A stretch of DNA of 64,000 bases from Diphasiastrum complanatum (GCA_029204225.1 CM055103.1:27762315-27826314); one strand, 5' to 3'; numbered from the stretch's first letter, positions 28,605 to 41,586 are shown. Numbers and translations: made by a program. Notes: generated by a model not told the origin, from the letters alone.

Positions 28605-28616
28605 ACTCTGATACCA
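28605..28616 (-). other. Primer binding site of the 25.6-29.2 kb copia
   Basis: The minus strand reads TGGTATCAGAGT immediately inside the right LTR. Confidence 0.85.
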
Positions 28617-29242
28617 TGTTGCAAATCTGTCGTGAATATGATTCTATTCGAGTTCATTTGGTTTTCTTTTTTTGGAAATTTTTAGGATCCCAAGCAAGCA
28701 ACTATAGATCACAAAACATAAAAGATTCGAGCAGTCAAGACGACGAAAGCAATGAGATGGAGATGAGAGCAATTGTATTATCTATTTTTTTAGTTTCGAG
28801 TGAGTTAGTCAGTGTCTCGCTTGTTGGCTGCCCGACGCTCAGTTCAATCGCTATATTCTGTTCGTTGGCAGACTTTCATGCACAACTATTCTCTCTATTT
28901 TCGTCTCTCAATCTTCTTTTTGTGTTGATCAAAAAGTGTATTTTTATCTCCACTGTGTGGAGTTTACAAGACAGCTAAATAGAGAATTACAAGACAAGTC
29001 AACGCTAATCAACTAGTTAGTTATTCTCTGTTATTGCTAACTCTTTCAGCTGAGTGTGAAGTACAATACACCACGCTCGTCGAGCTGTCAGTTGTGGCAG
29101 CACGAATTGTTTTCCTTCGTCTTCATTTCATTTCATTTCGTTTCGTGTTTTTTGGTTTTCAAAGTATGTACAACCTTCGGGGTATGTTCGACCTTTGACC
29201 TTCCCTTCATGACAAAGTTGCAGGAGTTCACAATTTCTAACA
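28617..29242 (-). repeat. 5' LTR of the 25.6-29.2 kb copia
   Basis: On the plus strand it runs TGTTGCAAATC...AATTTCTAACA. It is the partner of 25564-26207. The first bases differ from the other LTR (TGTTGCAAATCTGTCG against TGTCG). Confidence 0.9.
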
Positions 29243-29395
29243 TTCTAGCCTCTATAGTCTACCGAATGTTGGTATCTACATTAATCCACAAGCAAGAAAG
29301 AAAATCTAATCCACTCTAGGAAAGCAAGAAAACTAGTCCACTCTACTATCCACAACCACACACAAAGGATGGACGAGGAAGATCATGAATGCATA
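29243..29395 (+). repeat. Interspersed repeat copy B, right half
   Basis: The continuation of the 25046-25563 repeat after the copia insertion. It matches the reverse complement of about 17999-18150 and stops at ATGAATGCAT (29387-29396). Confidence 0.8.
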
Positions 29396-30735
29396 TTTTT
29401 TGGCTCTGGGCTCTCCGAGGCTCTGTCAAAAATTCAATCAGAAGCCTCGTTCAAAAATTACAGGTGCAATCGAGATCTCAAAAGAATGACCCGGTCGAGA
29501 TGTTGTGAGGAAACGATACAGTCGAGAGCTGAAGGAGAATCCCCGATCGAGATCTGAGGCTCTTGAATATATCTCCTAAGTACTTGCCTTGTAATTAAGG
29601 TCAAGACCTTTAGAAGGAAAAGACATTGTCTTGGATAACCTTTACTAGGTCATCCATACGAAATGACTAGATATGAAAAGACATGTTAAACTAGAGTAAT
29701 TTTAACTCATAGTTAAGTATACCTCCTATGGTATAGTTGAACGTATTTTCAGTCTAATTGTTAACTAGACCCTTTTGCGGAGTGACGCACCTGTTGTTTT
29801 AGAGCTGTGTTTGTTCGTCCTGTAGAACATATATAGATCTCACACTTCAGTCTCAATCATCGAGAGAGAAGAGTTTACGCTTATGTAAGAGATTGAAGAA
29901 GTGAATAGAGTTCTGTGAGTTATTCTCTCTTATCTTTGTTCTCCGCACTGCTGAGTGTGAGTGATCTTGAGTCTGCTAACAATCTCTAACGTATTTCATG
30001 AATTACTCTCTGATCAGACAGACGCTCTAGTGCATTACAGTCGTTTGTTGTGTTTCCGTAAAGCATGCTCTAAAGAACTGTCTTAAAACCATCTTATTCA
30101 TCTGTTGCGAATACTTTCTTTTTGGCACTCGAATAACGACTATCTTTGGTACAGTCTAGCACGATCATTGAATAAAGTTGTATGTATACATATGAGATGA
30201 CAGTCCCTGTCTGAAGAATTGAGTCTTTGATCTGTTTTCTTGATTGGCATTGACATAAGTTTCTAACGTGTTCTAACACTCTTCGTGTTCTAACACTCTT
30301 CGTGTTCTTTAACCATTAGGTTGGACTTTAGTTGTTGAAGACTTCTGTTTAGAAACGAATAGTTCGCGAACATGATTAATTAATTGTCTCCACAATCGCA
30401 AATACATCGAACAATTCTCGATTCTCTGTTGACACCTTAATCAGCCAGAGTGTAGTACTGCTGTACTACTCTGATAACATCTCATCTGTAGAACGCGCTT
30501 CCTTCAATTCGATAGATGCCAGATTGTTGTTTTGAATTTATTAATATTACCCATCCCAAACATAAGTAATATTGGTTACTTTTTAATGTCTGTCGACAAC
30601 CAGAATAACACTCAAAATCACTTGTCATAAATTGTACCAAAAACATAACTTTCTAACGCTGTCCTCTGTGGGAACGACATTATTTAATATAAAATCTATA
30701 CTAACCCTATTGGTATAGTACGACAAGCCTCTTTG
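29396..30735. other. Gene-free segment with LTR-like style
   Basis: No domain is seen. A TATA-like ACATATATAGATC (29827) followed by TCTC-rich transcribed-style sequence suggests an unpaired LTR around 29.6-30.0 kb. A perfect 20-bp tandem duplication containing CTAACACTCTTCGTGTT lies at about 30268-30307. Motifs GGTCGAGA and GTCGAGAGCTGA at 29490-29530 recall the minisatellite that follows. Confidence 0.4.
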
Positions 30736-30739
30736 TGGC

Positions 30740-31145
30740 TTGGAAAAAAACGGAGCTTTCAGGCGCAATCGAAAGCTGAGCTTTCTGGCGGGGCTGAGAG
30801 CTAAGTCTGCTGTCTGGTTCGGGCGAGATTTATGTGTCTTTGGTTTGGTCGAAAGCTGAGCCCTCTGGCGGTTGAGCTGAGCCCTGTGGCTTGGTCGAAA
30901 GCTGAGCCCTCTGGCAGTGAAAGTTGAGCGTGGTAGTTCGGTCGAGAGCTGAGCCTCTCTGGCTCGGTCGAAAGCTTAGCATTTTTGGGTCGGTTGAGAA
31001 CTATAGCTGCTTCCACACGCGACTAAAATTTGAGGTGTCCATACTCGCGGTTGAGATTTAAGTTTCCTAGCTCGGTCGAGAGCTAATCTGTCTATTTGGC
31101 TCAGTCGAAATTTTAGTCTTGCTGGCTCGGGCGAGAGCTGAGGAG
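30740..31145. repeat. Degenerate minisatellite, GGTCGAAAGCTGAG motif
   Basis: A dozen or so degenerate units of about 25-40 bp are built on CTGGCTCGGTCGAGAGCTGAGCC. The units at 30843-30920 are the most alike. Adjacent units differ at many positions, so the array is old. Confidence 0.75.
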
Positions 31146-31288
31146 ATTGGCAGGGGAGGAATGGGTGCTTGTGTTGGGTGGAGAGTGTTTGCAGATGATG
31201 ACGGGAGATGGAAGCAAACCGTTCTTGAATGTTGCAGACGGTAAGTGTAATGAGGCGGATGTGTTCAAGTGGCAACGTGCGACAAATG

Positions 31289-31358
31289 TTAACAAATTCT
31301 TTGCTCCAGAATCTGCTACGTGTTTCTTGCTCATCTAGTTTACCACTTCTGTGTTTTC
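31289..31358 (+). repeat. Interspersed repeat copy C (short)
   Basis: About 70 bp (GTTAACAAATTCTTTGCTCC onward) matching 25048-25117 with few differences. The two copies diverge completely on the downstream side. Confidence 0.75.
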
Positions 31359-31438
31359 GGAAGGCTCAAATTTGTTCATGCGAATGATAGTTTCAAAGGC
31401 AATAGGAGTATCTAGAATGGAATTTTTGTTAAGAGCAG

Positions 31439-31936
31439 CTAGTTTACAAGCCTGAACAATATTTCAAGTCGTGTGGCACTATCTTCATCCAGTTCATCTA
31501 AAAAGATAAGAGGATGTGGAGAAGGAGGTGACTCGGGTATGGTAGGAGAGGGTTCAACAGAATGAGGGTCGTTCTCTTTTTCAAGACAAGCAAAAACTTT
31601 TCTAATATGAGAGTTATAAAATTTCTCTTCATTCTCATATTTTTCCGCAATACCAGCCAAATTTGAAGCCAACATTTCAATGGTATTCATAAGATCGATC
31701 TTGGTTTTACAAAATTCCAAGTATATCTTAACCCAATGTAATTTATCCAAAAGGTCAATAAAGCAAAGCACTTTATCTTCAGGCCCAGCAGCATTATAGG
31801 TATTACGATCTATTCCATTAATAAAACTATCCAACATGATAGCTTTTTTCATGCAAATGATCAAAGTTTGTATAAACAGATTAGGGGGAGGAACGGGCTC
31901 CCCCCCATAACCCAGATCTATAGTGCCTTGATACCA
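31439..31936 (-). CDS. Gag-like ORF and PBS of an LTR element
   Basis: A minus-strand frame opens through 31864 (ATG) to TAA at 31439, coding 141 residues with no stop. It contains a helical middle (NTIEMLASNLAGIAEKYENEE) and a Pro/Ser/Glu linker (SVEPSPTIPESPPSPH). No known domain was recognised. Immediately upstream on that strand is TGGTATCAAGGC (31925-31936), a tRNA-Met-type primer site, and beyond it an LTR should begin at about 31940. Position therefore suggests the N-terminal part of a Gag. The element is cut off at the left near the repeat at 31358. Confidence 0.45.
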   Translation of the reverse strand, partial: WYQGTIDLGYGGEPVPPPNLFIQTLIICMKKAIMLDSFINGIDRNTYNAAGPEDKVLCFIDLLDKLHWVKIYLEFCKTKIDLMNTIEMLASNLAGIAEKYENEEKFYNSHIRKVFACLEKENDPHSVEPSPTIPESPPSPHPLIFLDELDEDSATRLEILFRLVN

Positions 31937-31939
31937 ACT

Positions 31940-32250
31940 TGAGGACTAAAACATAAAACAGACCTATGTTAGCACATGAATCCAAGTAAGGTAAAGGTTT
32001 TGGTACTATCCCGACCAAAGGATAGTCAAGGATGCATAGAGAGAGATTAACAAAACAAAGCTCCTCTTGACAAGTCAAGACCAAAACCTTTTAAAACCCT
32101 TTATTCATAGACCAACAAGGTAAAAATATAGCTGAAAAGTATACAATACTAACAAAAGCACCGTGAAGCAAAACATATTTCAAGACATCCAGCTGGTACC
32201 TGCCACCATCCCACCACACAAAATCGCACAAGTTAGCAAATGAGGAAGAC
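31940..32250 (-). repeat. Possible LTR of the gag-like element
   Basis: It starts at TTGAGGACTAAAAC next to the primer site. No partner LTR was found and the outer end is undefined. Confidence 0.3.
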
Positions 32251-32420
32251 ATGTGTCAACGCTGAATGTCAGTTGTTATCCATGTACAAAATACGTTAAG
32301 CTCAACTAATCAGCTTGCAGTGTAAATAAAATTTTTTATAGTCCAATCTTCTCTTACCAAAAGTTATTCAAAGTGATCGGCCCAAGCATATTAGTACCGT
32401 ATCAGGGCGAATGCCACTGA

Positions 32421-32654
32421 TCAGTTTGCTGGTTTTTTGTTCGTATCTTTAACTAATAAACGTACGACATTATGCATTTGAAAATAAGCCATATAAACTG
32501 TATAGCAAAATGTCACGCGTATACGTAGTTTGGACCGGTACATGAGTTTTGGGGCAAATCCATGCCATCTCATCACTCGTATCTGTAAATAGATAATGTA
32601 AGGTGCTTGTGACTTCTTGAGCAAATCCATGCTATTCAAGAGTCCGCAAACCAA
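32421..32654 (-). other. Small open frame downstream of module X copy 2
   Basis: A 77-residue minus-strand frame (MVCGLLNSMDLLKKSQAP..) with no recognised domain. It lies about 0.3 kb downstream of the homologous part of module X and might be a further exon of the same captured gene, but this is conjecture. Confidence 0.2.
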
Positions 32655-32964
32655 CTTATCGTTCTTAAGATTTTAAACCGTAATCATGATTTAGACACTA
32701 TAAAAAAACTGCTATCTATAAGTGCAGATTACAAAAGCAAGAGTTTGCGACTGTACAATCATACTAAGACCGGGACAATTCTATATCGTTCTGATCCTAT
32801 GAATGTATACGTCCTTAACACAAATCCATGTACTTAAAAGAACTAACAGTAGGTACGCAAATTCTTGTTAAGAACGTCGTCGAAAGACTGTTAAAAGAGA
32901 CAGGGTTATCATTATTCTTATGGTAAGCACTGATATAGTATCACTTGTCAAAAAAGGAGAAGCA

Positions 32965-34426
<1,462 letters not shown>

Positions 34427-34429
34427 GTT

Positions 34430-34733
34430 CTTCCCACGTGTGTATAGCCACATATAGTAGATCCATGTCTCATTAATGATCTTGGTTTCCCTCCATATCA
34501 AAAACCCTACCAATAATGTGGACTAGATTCAATGTCTCCAACATTCAAATTTGAATCTACCAACCTCGACCTTCTACTATTTCCCTCACTTTCTAAAAGT
34601 GGTAATTCAAATACATTTAAGCTAAAATAACTTTGAAATGACAATCTCTAAGTCTAATATGAAAATTAGCCTCAATTGCCAAATAAACAAAAATGACCAA
34701 AATTGACTAAACTAGATGAAATCTTCCACATTT
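34430..34733 (-). repeat. 5' part of a copia LTR
   Basis: It matches about 41330-41586 of the solo LTR (AACATTCAAATTTGAATCT, CACTTTCTAAAAGTGG and the terminus CTTCCACA). It is the half missing from the 21604-21896 LTR, and it ends at the AG tract. Confidence 0.75.
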
Positions 34734-34795
34734 AGGTTATTTCTCTCATGCTTAAAATGATAAGCCCTTGGAAGAGGAACCTTCTTAATACAAAC

Positions 34796-35735
34796 CTACT
34801 TAAATGCTTCTCTAATAAGTTTGAAAATCGTATCATAAGCTTCCCTACTAATCCCAGCAAAATCATAGGCACCTTGGATTAATGTTTTATCTAGGAATTC
34901 TTGTATGTTCATCATCAAGCCCTCTACAATTTTAGACTTTATACGAGAACTTTTATTATTCAATAACAAAGATTCAGTTGATTTACCTGTCAAAATACTA
35001 CCCAGTATCTTACCAATTGATCCATTATCTCTTATATTTTGGTTTGCCAAAGAAAGAAAACAAATCAAAAAATAATTTAATACAGTAAAAAATAAACCCA
35101 CTCAAAATACTAACATGCACAGATCCTTCTATTCCGATAACCTCCTCTTAAGAGATTCTAAATATCCTTGCTAGATTTTCGCTTTCGTTTATTGTTCTTG
35201 GACTTCTTTGTTAGTAGTTCCACATCTTTCAATAAATTTATATTCTCCGAACGAATAGAATGCAATATTGCTTGCATTTGTGGAGATTCCACTGTGAGAT
35301 CTAAAATAGCTTTTTGTAATGACTCAAGATTTGTTCGAAGGTTTGCATTTTCTTGCAGGAATTTTTGTATTGCACTCTCTCTCTCTCTCTCATGATAGTA
35401 AGAGGACATACATTTGACCCGACTCTCTAGGTGTTGAATCTTTTGTATTGAAAATATATTTCCATAATTTTGTAATCTTTCACAATATCCAAAGAAACCA
35501 TTATGCCCATTACATATTAAAATGACTAATTGAGTTATTGATGAGAAGATTAGATGATGTCGAGTATTAGGATCTTTAGGATACAAAGACCCATTTCAAA
35601 TCCAGATTCTTTTTTTCCTTCAATCCGGTAACGTAAAAGGTCTTCAGCAGATAATGTTGATCCTTTGATTCCTCTTTTCTGTAAAGGTGTCAAGTCAGAG
35701 GGAATGTCCAAATGAAGATGATACAAAGTCGTCAT
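34796..35735 (-). pseudogene. Unknown coiled-coil gene, frameshifted
   Basis: Three minus-strand open segments form one apparent gene. Segment 1 (35735-35590) is MTTLYHLHLDIPSDLTPLQK.., which shifts frame near 35590 into segment 2 (SLYPKDPNTRHHLIFSS.., to 35158). Segment 2 carries a long helical region rich in Leu/Glu/Asn and a basic nuclear-localisation-like KSKNNKRKRKSSKD. Segment 3 (about 35050-34796) is NQNIRDNGSIGKILGSIL..MMNIQEFLDKTLIQGAYDFAGISREAYDTIF. No family was recognised. The coiled coil plus basic patch in a repeat-dense setting suggests a transposon-encoded DNA-binding protein. At least one further stop separates segments 2 and 3 unless they are spliced. Confidence 0.4.
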
Positions 35736-35869
35736 TTTTAAAAGTAAAAACCAATCGCAAGCTTTAGAGTAATCAGAACAAAAATACTAAAAAAATATTT
35801 TTAATGCAAATATATACTTATCTCATGCAAAAACACCAAATTTGATGTTTGCTTCTATAATGGTGATTC

Positions 35870-36020
35870 CCTCCATATTCAAATATGGAGATGACGCTCA
35901 TATTTTGATTCCAATGTGAAGATGGTGCTCAGATTTTGATTTTAATGTCAAGATGGCACTCATATCTTGTTTTCAATGTCCAGATGGCGCTCATATTTTG
36001 TTTATAATGTGGATATGGCC
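35870..36020. repeat. Short tandem array, about 39-bp unit
   Basis: Four degenerate units of the type GATGGCGCTCATATTTTG..TTCAATGT. The array leads straight into the 385-bp duplication. Confidence 0.7.
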
Positions 36021-36025
36021 CTCAT

Positions 36026-36795
36026 ATTGATTTCAAAATTCCATAGAGAAAAAGTTAAACTGTGGCTAGATAGAATGTAACCATGACTATAGTTGATTTG
36101 CTTGAACGTAACTGTAGACGAGTTGGTTATACCATTGGGAGTGGTGTACGCTTTGGGGGTGGTGTGGGCAAGCAAATAGATAGTATTGTTTTTTTATATT
36201 AGACTTTTTTTCTCATCCTATGTGGCATTTCTTATAGGGTCTTTTTCTAGTTTGAAACTCCTCTAATGGCTACTTGAAGCCAAGTGAGATGTAAACTTCT
36301 TGTTTTGACTGTAGGGCAACTGACCAGTGATAGAATTGTGAAAGTCATATTTCAAGCGACAAACGTGGTGCTTCAAACAAACGCAAAGAGATAGTTCGTA
36401 TTCAAATCATATTGATTTCAAAATTCCATGGAGAGAAAGTTAAACTGTGTCTAGATAAAATGTAACCATGACTATAGTTGATTTGCTTAACCATAATTGT
36501 AGACGAGTTGGTTATACCATTGGGAGTGGTGTACGCTCTGGGGGTGGTGTGGGCAAGCAAATAAACAATATTGTTTTTTTATATTAGACTTTTTTTTCTC
36601 ATCCTACGTGGCATTTCTTATAGGGACTTTTTCTCGTTTGAAACTCCTCTAATGGCTACTTGAAGCCAAGTGAGATGTACACTTTTTCTTTTGATTGTAG
36701 GGCAACTGACCAGTGACAGAATTGTAAAAGTCATGTTTCAAGCGACATAGGTCGTATTTGAATCAGACTGGTGTGACCTCTTGGCTCTCTACAAA
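36026..36795. repeat. 385-bp tandem duplication
   Basis: ATTGATTTCAAAATTCCAT begins at 36026 and again at 36411. The two units stay alike for most of their length (GGTTATACCATTGGGAGTGG and GGGCAACTGACCAGTGA occur in both) and differ by scattered substitutions. Confidence 0.85.
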
Positions 36796-36889
36796 GTCAA
36801 TGGTTACATTTGTTTTGGTTCAAATACAACTACTTCAAGCTAAGTGAGAGGTGCATTGCAGAGTAATCAATCTTTGCCTACCTTAAAGA

Positions 36890-39826
36890 GCCAAATGGAA
36901 GAAATCAATGAGTCTGCCAGACATGACATTCGACAAAGCAGTCAGTCTTGTCGCTGATGGGAGATTGATGAGGGATGAAGGAGAGGGAAGCAGTATCAAG
37001 AGAAGGCCACCTTCACGAAAGGAAAGAAGAAAAACAAGAACAAGCCAAGATTCGAGAAAATGAAGTCCTCGAATCAACAATCTTCTTCTTGTGATCACTG
37101 TCACAAACCAGAACATACAGCCAACAAATGCTGGTTCAATCCAGGAATACATTGCATGCACTGCAAGAAGAAGGGGCACTCTGCATACGATTGCAGATTC
37201 AACCCAAAAAGAAAGAACAAAGCTGAAAAGGCAAATATTGCAGAGTCATCCAAGGATGCAGATAGAGGTGACGAAGCCTTCACGATACTTGATGAAGCTT
37301 CAACGATGAACACGACTGCGATGTAGTCATTGATTCAGGAGCAACATCACACATCACTTGCAACAAGAAGATCTTGATCGACTTCAGAGAACTCGAAAAC
37401 AATAGAGCAGTGATTCTTGGATGGGAGCAAACACGATGTCAAAGGCATCGACACTCTACAACTACGAACACTATCAGGTCAAGCAGAGCTGCCAAGAGCA
37501 CTCTACGTGCCTTCATTGAGAAAAGATCTGCTATCAGTCTCCAAGATGGCAAATCTTGGAATTCGAGTTTTGTTCGATGACAAAACATGCCGCATGATCG
37601 AGAAAACAACAAAAAAGTTGCTGACGGTCGGATGCAAAGAAGGAAACCTCTACCAGGCCAAGATAAAGCAGCTCTGATAGCATATTAAATGCATCAGAAA
37701 ATGAAGATCAGCTCTGGCATAGGAGAAAGTATCATCTGAACATGCGAAACTTGCATTACATGTGCAAGAAAGACATAGTCATAGGTTTCAAGATATCAAG
37801 GCTCGAAACTGAGTTCTGCGATGCCTATCATAAAGGCAAACAACATCAGAATCCTTTTACACATGAGGGAAGAAGAGCCAAGAAAGTTCTTGAGCTCATC
37901 CACTCTGATGTTTGTGGACCGATGAAAACAAATTCGCTCTCAGGTTCGAGATACTTCCTGACGTTTATAGATGACTACACCCGGATGACAACGATCGACT
38001 ACCTAAAGAAGAAATATGAAGTGTTTGATTCCTTCAAGAAATTCATGGCATTTGTAGAGCGACACACCTCAAAGAAGATTCAGATCATCAGATTTGACAA
38101 TGGAGGTGAATACAAGAGCAAAGAATTTTCAAGATTCTGCCAAGAACAGGGGATAGAACACCAGTTCACTCTTGCATACACACCAAAATACAATGGTGTT
38201 GTAGAAAGAAGAAACAGAACACTGGTCAAAAGAGCCAGATGCATGATGGCACAGGCTCGATTGCCAAGTCAATTCTGGACTGAGGCAATAGCTGCAGCAG
38301 TACACCTGCAAAACGGATTCATAATGACAGCGCTGGAAGATAAGATGCTGTACGAAATGTGGACATGTAGAAAGCCTAATCTATCATACGTACGTGTGTT
38401 TGGATGTGCAACATACAAGCACATTCCAAAAGAAAAAAGAAACAAGCTCAATGACAAATCAGAGCAAACGATCATGGTCAGGTACTCAAACGGAACACAA
38501 GTGTACAGACTCTACGATCCAACCACAAAAAAGGTTGTTTCGAGTAGAGATGTGAAGTTCGATGAGTCCACATTCCCTGGACTAAAAGATGAAAGAGGCC
38601 ATGAGATCTTCACACTGTTGTCAATTCAAGAGGGAGATCGAGGACAGTCATCAAATTAGAATGTAGAGAAACGGGCTCCAGAGCAACAGGAAGCAGAAGA
38701 TCGACCCCACGAACAAGAAACGTTCAAGCAACGACAAAACGAACCTAGAAGGTCAACAAGACAAAGAAGACCTCCAGACTATTACTCTGACAATCTTCAG
38801 TGGAGCGAAGACACGCAGTTTGAGTATTGCAGCTTCACTGAAAAGCCAACAACATATCAAGAAGCTGTCCAGAGTCCAGAGGGAGAATTCTGGAAGCAGG
38901 CAATGTTAGAGGAGATCCAATCGATGAGACGAAACGAGACATGGACATTAGAGCCACTGCTAGAAAATAGAAAAGTCGTCGACTGCAAGTGGGTATACAA
39001 GAAGAAGATGAAATCAGATGGCACTCATAGTGATGGACATAGTGTAGTCGATTACCTCATGGGGGACAAGGCTTGTCACAAAGGGCTACACACAGAGATA
39101 TGGTGTTGATTATTTCGACACATATTCGCCGATGGTCAAGATGACAAGCATACGACTACTCCTTGCATATGCAACACAACACAATTTGACAATTCACTAG
39201 ATTGATGTGAAAATAGCCTTTCTCCACAGAGATCTAGAGGAGGAAATCTTCATGAAGCAGCCTGAAGGATTTGAAGACCTTGACAATCGACAATATATTT
39301 GTCGGTTGCAAAGATGCATCTATGGTCTAAAACAGGCATCACGAGCTTGGTATAAGAAGCTCAATAGCCTTCTGAAGTCTCTAGATTTCAATCCTACACA
39401 ACCGGACTGTAATGTCTACATAAAAAGAGTAGGAAAAGATTTTGTGATACTGACTATTTTTGTGGATGATTCCCTAATGATAGGAAATTCCTTGATGCTG
39501 ATCAAAGACACGAAGAGTCAGATTTCTGAAAGTTATGAAATCACAGATCTAGGAGAAGCAACGAAATGCCTTGGGCTGGAGATCAAAAGAGATCGAACAA
39601 AGGGCGAAATGCACTTGAGTCAGTCAAAATATGCCAGAAAGGTGCTCAAGCAGTGTCACATGATGGACTACAAAGAAAAGGCCACACCAATGATAGTTGG
39701 AGCCAAGTTGACGAAGCAAGTTTGCCCAAAAACGGAAGAGGAAGAACAGAAGATGGCAGGTGAATCCTACTAAAACCTAATCGGTAGTCTGATGTACCTC
39801 ACAATTTGTACCAGACCCAATCTAGT
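36890..39826 (+). pseudogene. Ty1/copia gag-pol with integrase and RT
   Basis: The 5' end is truncated inside gag. Zinc knuckles CDHCHKPEHTANKC and CMHCKKKGHSAYDC lie at about 37090-37195, followed by a protease with a frameshift near 37318 (IDSGATSHIT). GAG-pre-integrase is at 37417-37677. Integrase is 37742-38659, with HSDVCGP, FIDDYTRM, FDNGGEYKSKEF and NGVVERRNRTL (Asp, Asp and Glu all present). The RT fingers are WTLEPLLENRKVVDCKWVYKKK (38935), a frameshifted [22 protein letters not shown], then QPEGFEDLDNRQYICRL, YGLKQASRAWYKKL, FVILTIFVDDSLMIGN and CLGLEIKRDR to 39773. RNase H is absent; the sequence jumps to the LTR at 39830. It is a sister copy of the 25.6-29.2 kb element. Confidence 0.92.
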
Positions 39827-39829
39827 TCT

Positions 39830-40195
39830 TAAACTTCACACCCAGCTGAAACGGGTAGCAACGACGGAGAGCAACTAATTAGTTGATTAGCGTTAGCTAC
39901 TCTTGTAATTTTCTGTTTTTGCTATCTTGTAAACTCCATGCAGTGGAGATATAAACTATATTTCTAGATCAAAAGAAAAACAGTGGGATATAGAGAGTAG
40001 AGCAGAAAACGAAAAAGAAGAGAAACGACACAGTTGTGCATGAAAATCTGTCAACGAGCAGAACACAACAAAAGAGCAAAGCGTCAGGCCGATTGCTAGA
40101 ATGGAATTTGTTCTGTGATGTGTAGTCACGTGTCTAGGTTCCTGTGAAGCTTCCGCACAAAAGAAAATTCAAAAGAAACAAAATCGTTCGCGACA
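39830..40195 (+). repeat. 3' LTR, 5'-truncated
   Basis: It matches the reverse complement of the inner part of 25564-26207, from ACTTCACAC..CAGCTGAAA to CGTTCGCGACA. About the first 270 bp of the LTR are missing. Confidence 0.85.
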
Positions 40196-40919
40196 ATGAA
40201 ACGAAACCCGTTTTGCGACAATAAAATAAGATTTTTCTCAAAATGACTTATGTATGTATTGATAAAGTTTGAGAAAAATTCTGTATCAGAGTCAGTTTGA
40301 GAAAAATCCTACTTTATTAATGAATCTGAGAAGGTTACATCTCAAGTGTGTGACCAACCCTAGTCTCCAGGACATTGGCATGCGAAGGCAGGTGCCAAGG
40401 CAACATTCCAGCAAGGGGAGCTGAGACTTGGTTGGACCTTGGTTGGAGCTCGTCCTGAGTCACAACCCGCATCCCCCTATATTTATGGTGGAAGTCATTT
40501 TCTCTCTCTCTCTCTCTCTCTATAATTTATTGATCCCTAGGTTTCCTTTAATCATGCCTAGATCATGTGAGGTGATTGCACATCGATCCGAACTCTCTAG
40601 ACTTTGCTAGATCCGATCAAAGTTTTTAAGCCATAAGAATTTGGCGCCGGCTGAATTATGGTCGCAGTGGCGCCAAGAGCAATGCTGGTGTCGGGAGCAG
40701 CAGTGGCACTGTTGGTGTCAGTAACAATGTTGGTGCTAGTGGCGCCGGGATTAAAGCTGCACTAGAAGCTAGCTTTACAAACATGTGGCCCTAGTGATTA
40801 CGTTCTTCCCGTCCCCTAGAACAACTTGAAGATTTCAAAAGGTAATCAATCGAAAGACTACCTACAAGCTACAACCTTACACCATGTAGAAGACTACTAC
40901 AAGCTATAAAAACTCAAAA
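40196..40919. other. Spacer with CT tract and gypsy-leader-like words
   Basis: It holds a short CT microsatellite (40500-40522), the string TTTGGCGCCGGC at about 40638, which recalls gypsy leaders, and GGTGTCGG/GTTGGTG-type simple repeats to 40745. No coding domain is seen. Confidence 0.45.
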
Positions 40920-41586
40920 TGTGTGAAGAATTATCAGACCACTAAGATCCAATATGCCCCTTTGATCTTTGGTTATGAACTACAACACATCTAGCACCAT
41001 TGACAATGTAGAAATCTAATATCTTCTACACATAGAAGATGCAAACTCAATAAGATCTTGATCAAATAACATACATATGATAAAATAAAATTGCTATCAG
41101 TACAATAACAGTAAGGTACTGTATTTCACATGTGTGGATTCAATAATCAACATACAATTGCATTCTACACACAAAATTGCAAGATATCAACACCATAATG
41201 CAAAAATGGATATATGAACCCAAATAGAACTCATGTATAAGCATGAATGAAAGGAGAGAAAGAGAGACGTGTCTCTTCACATGCTTGTACACTATTTATA
41301 ATAGGTCTATGCCCTATTTGGATGTCCTTCTCCAATCTTATCAACAATAGGAAACTTCTAGATCTAAAACCCTACTCACAAATAGACACGATTCAATATA
41401 CCAAACATTCAAATTTGAATCTTCCCAAACTCGATCTAGTTCCTTTTTCCACACTTTCTAAAAGTGGCAATTCAAATGAACTTAGACTAAAATTACTTCA
41501 TAATGTTTATCTCTAGGTTTAAGATGCATGTTGGCCTAAATTGCCAAATGAACTAAACATGACTAAACTAGTTGATATTTCTCACA
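40920..41586 (-). repeat. Solo copia LTR
   Basis: A 667-bp unit with TG..CA ends (TGTGAAGAATT...ATTTCTCACA on the plus strand). On the minus strand it has a TATA-like ATTATAAATAG, then a CT-rich TCTCTCTTTCTCTCC, then TTATACATGAG. It is the intact reference for the LTR halves at 21604-21896 and 34430-34733. No PBS or coding sequence adjoins it, and no clear target duplication was seen. Confidence 0.8.

Larger units (their letters stand above)
25564..29242 (-). mobile_element. Ty1/copia retrotransposon with both LTRs and target duplication
   Basis: Two LTRs of 644 bp (25564-26207) and 626 bp (28617-29242) bound a minus-strand element. The 5-bp duplication TTCTA flanks it (25559-25563 and 29243-29247). 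The minus strand shows the PBS next to the right LTR and a purine tract (AAGAGGGAA) next to the left LTR. The element is 3.68 kb, too short for a full copia, because most of integrase and the RT N-terminus are deleted. It is inserted in a repeat whose unoccupied copy lies at about 18150. Confidence 0.93.

Noticed and set aside
30801-31334. Minus-strand frames through the minisatellite
   Set aside because: They are repeat-driven translations without domain content.
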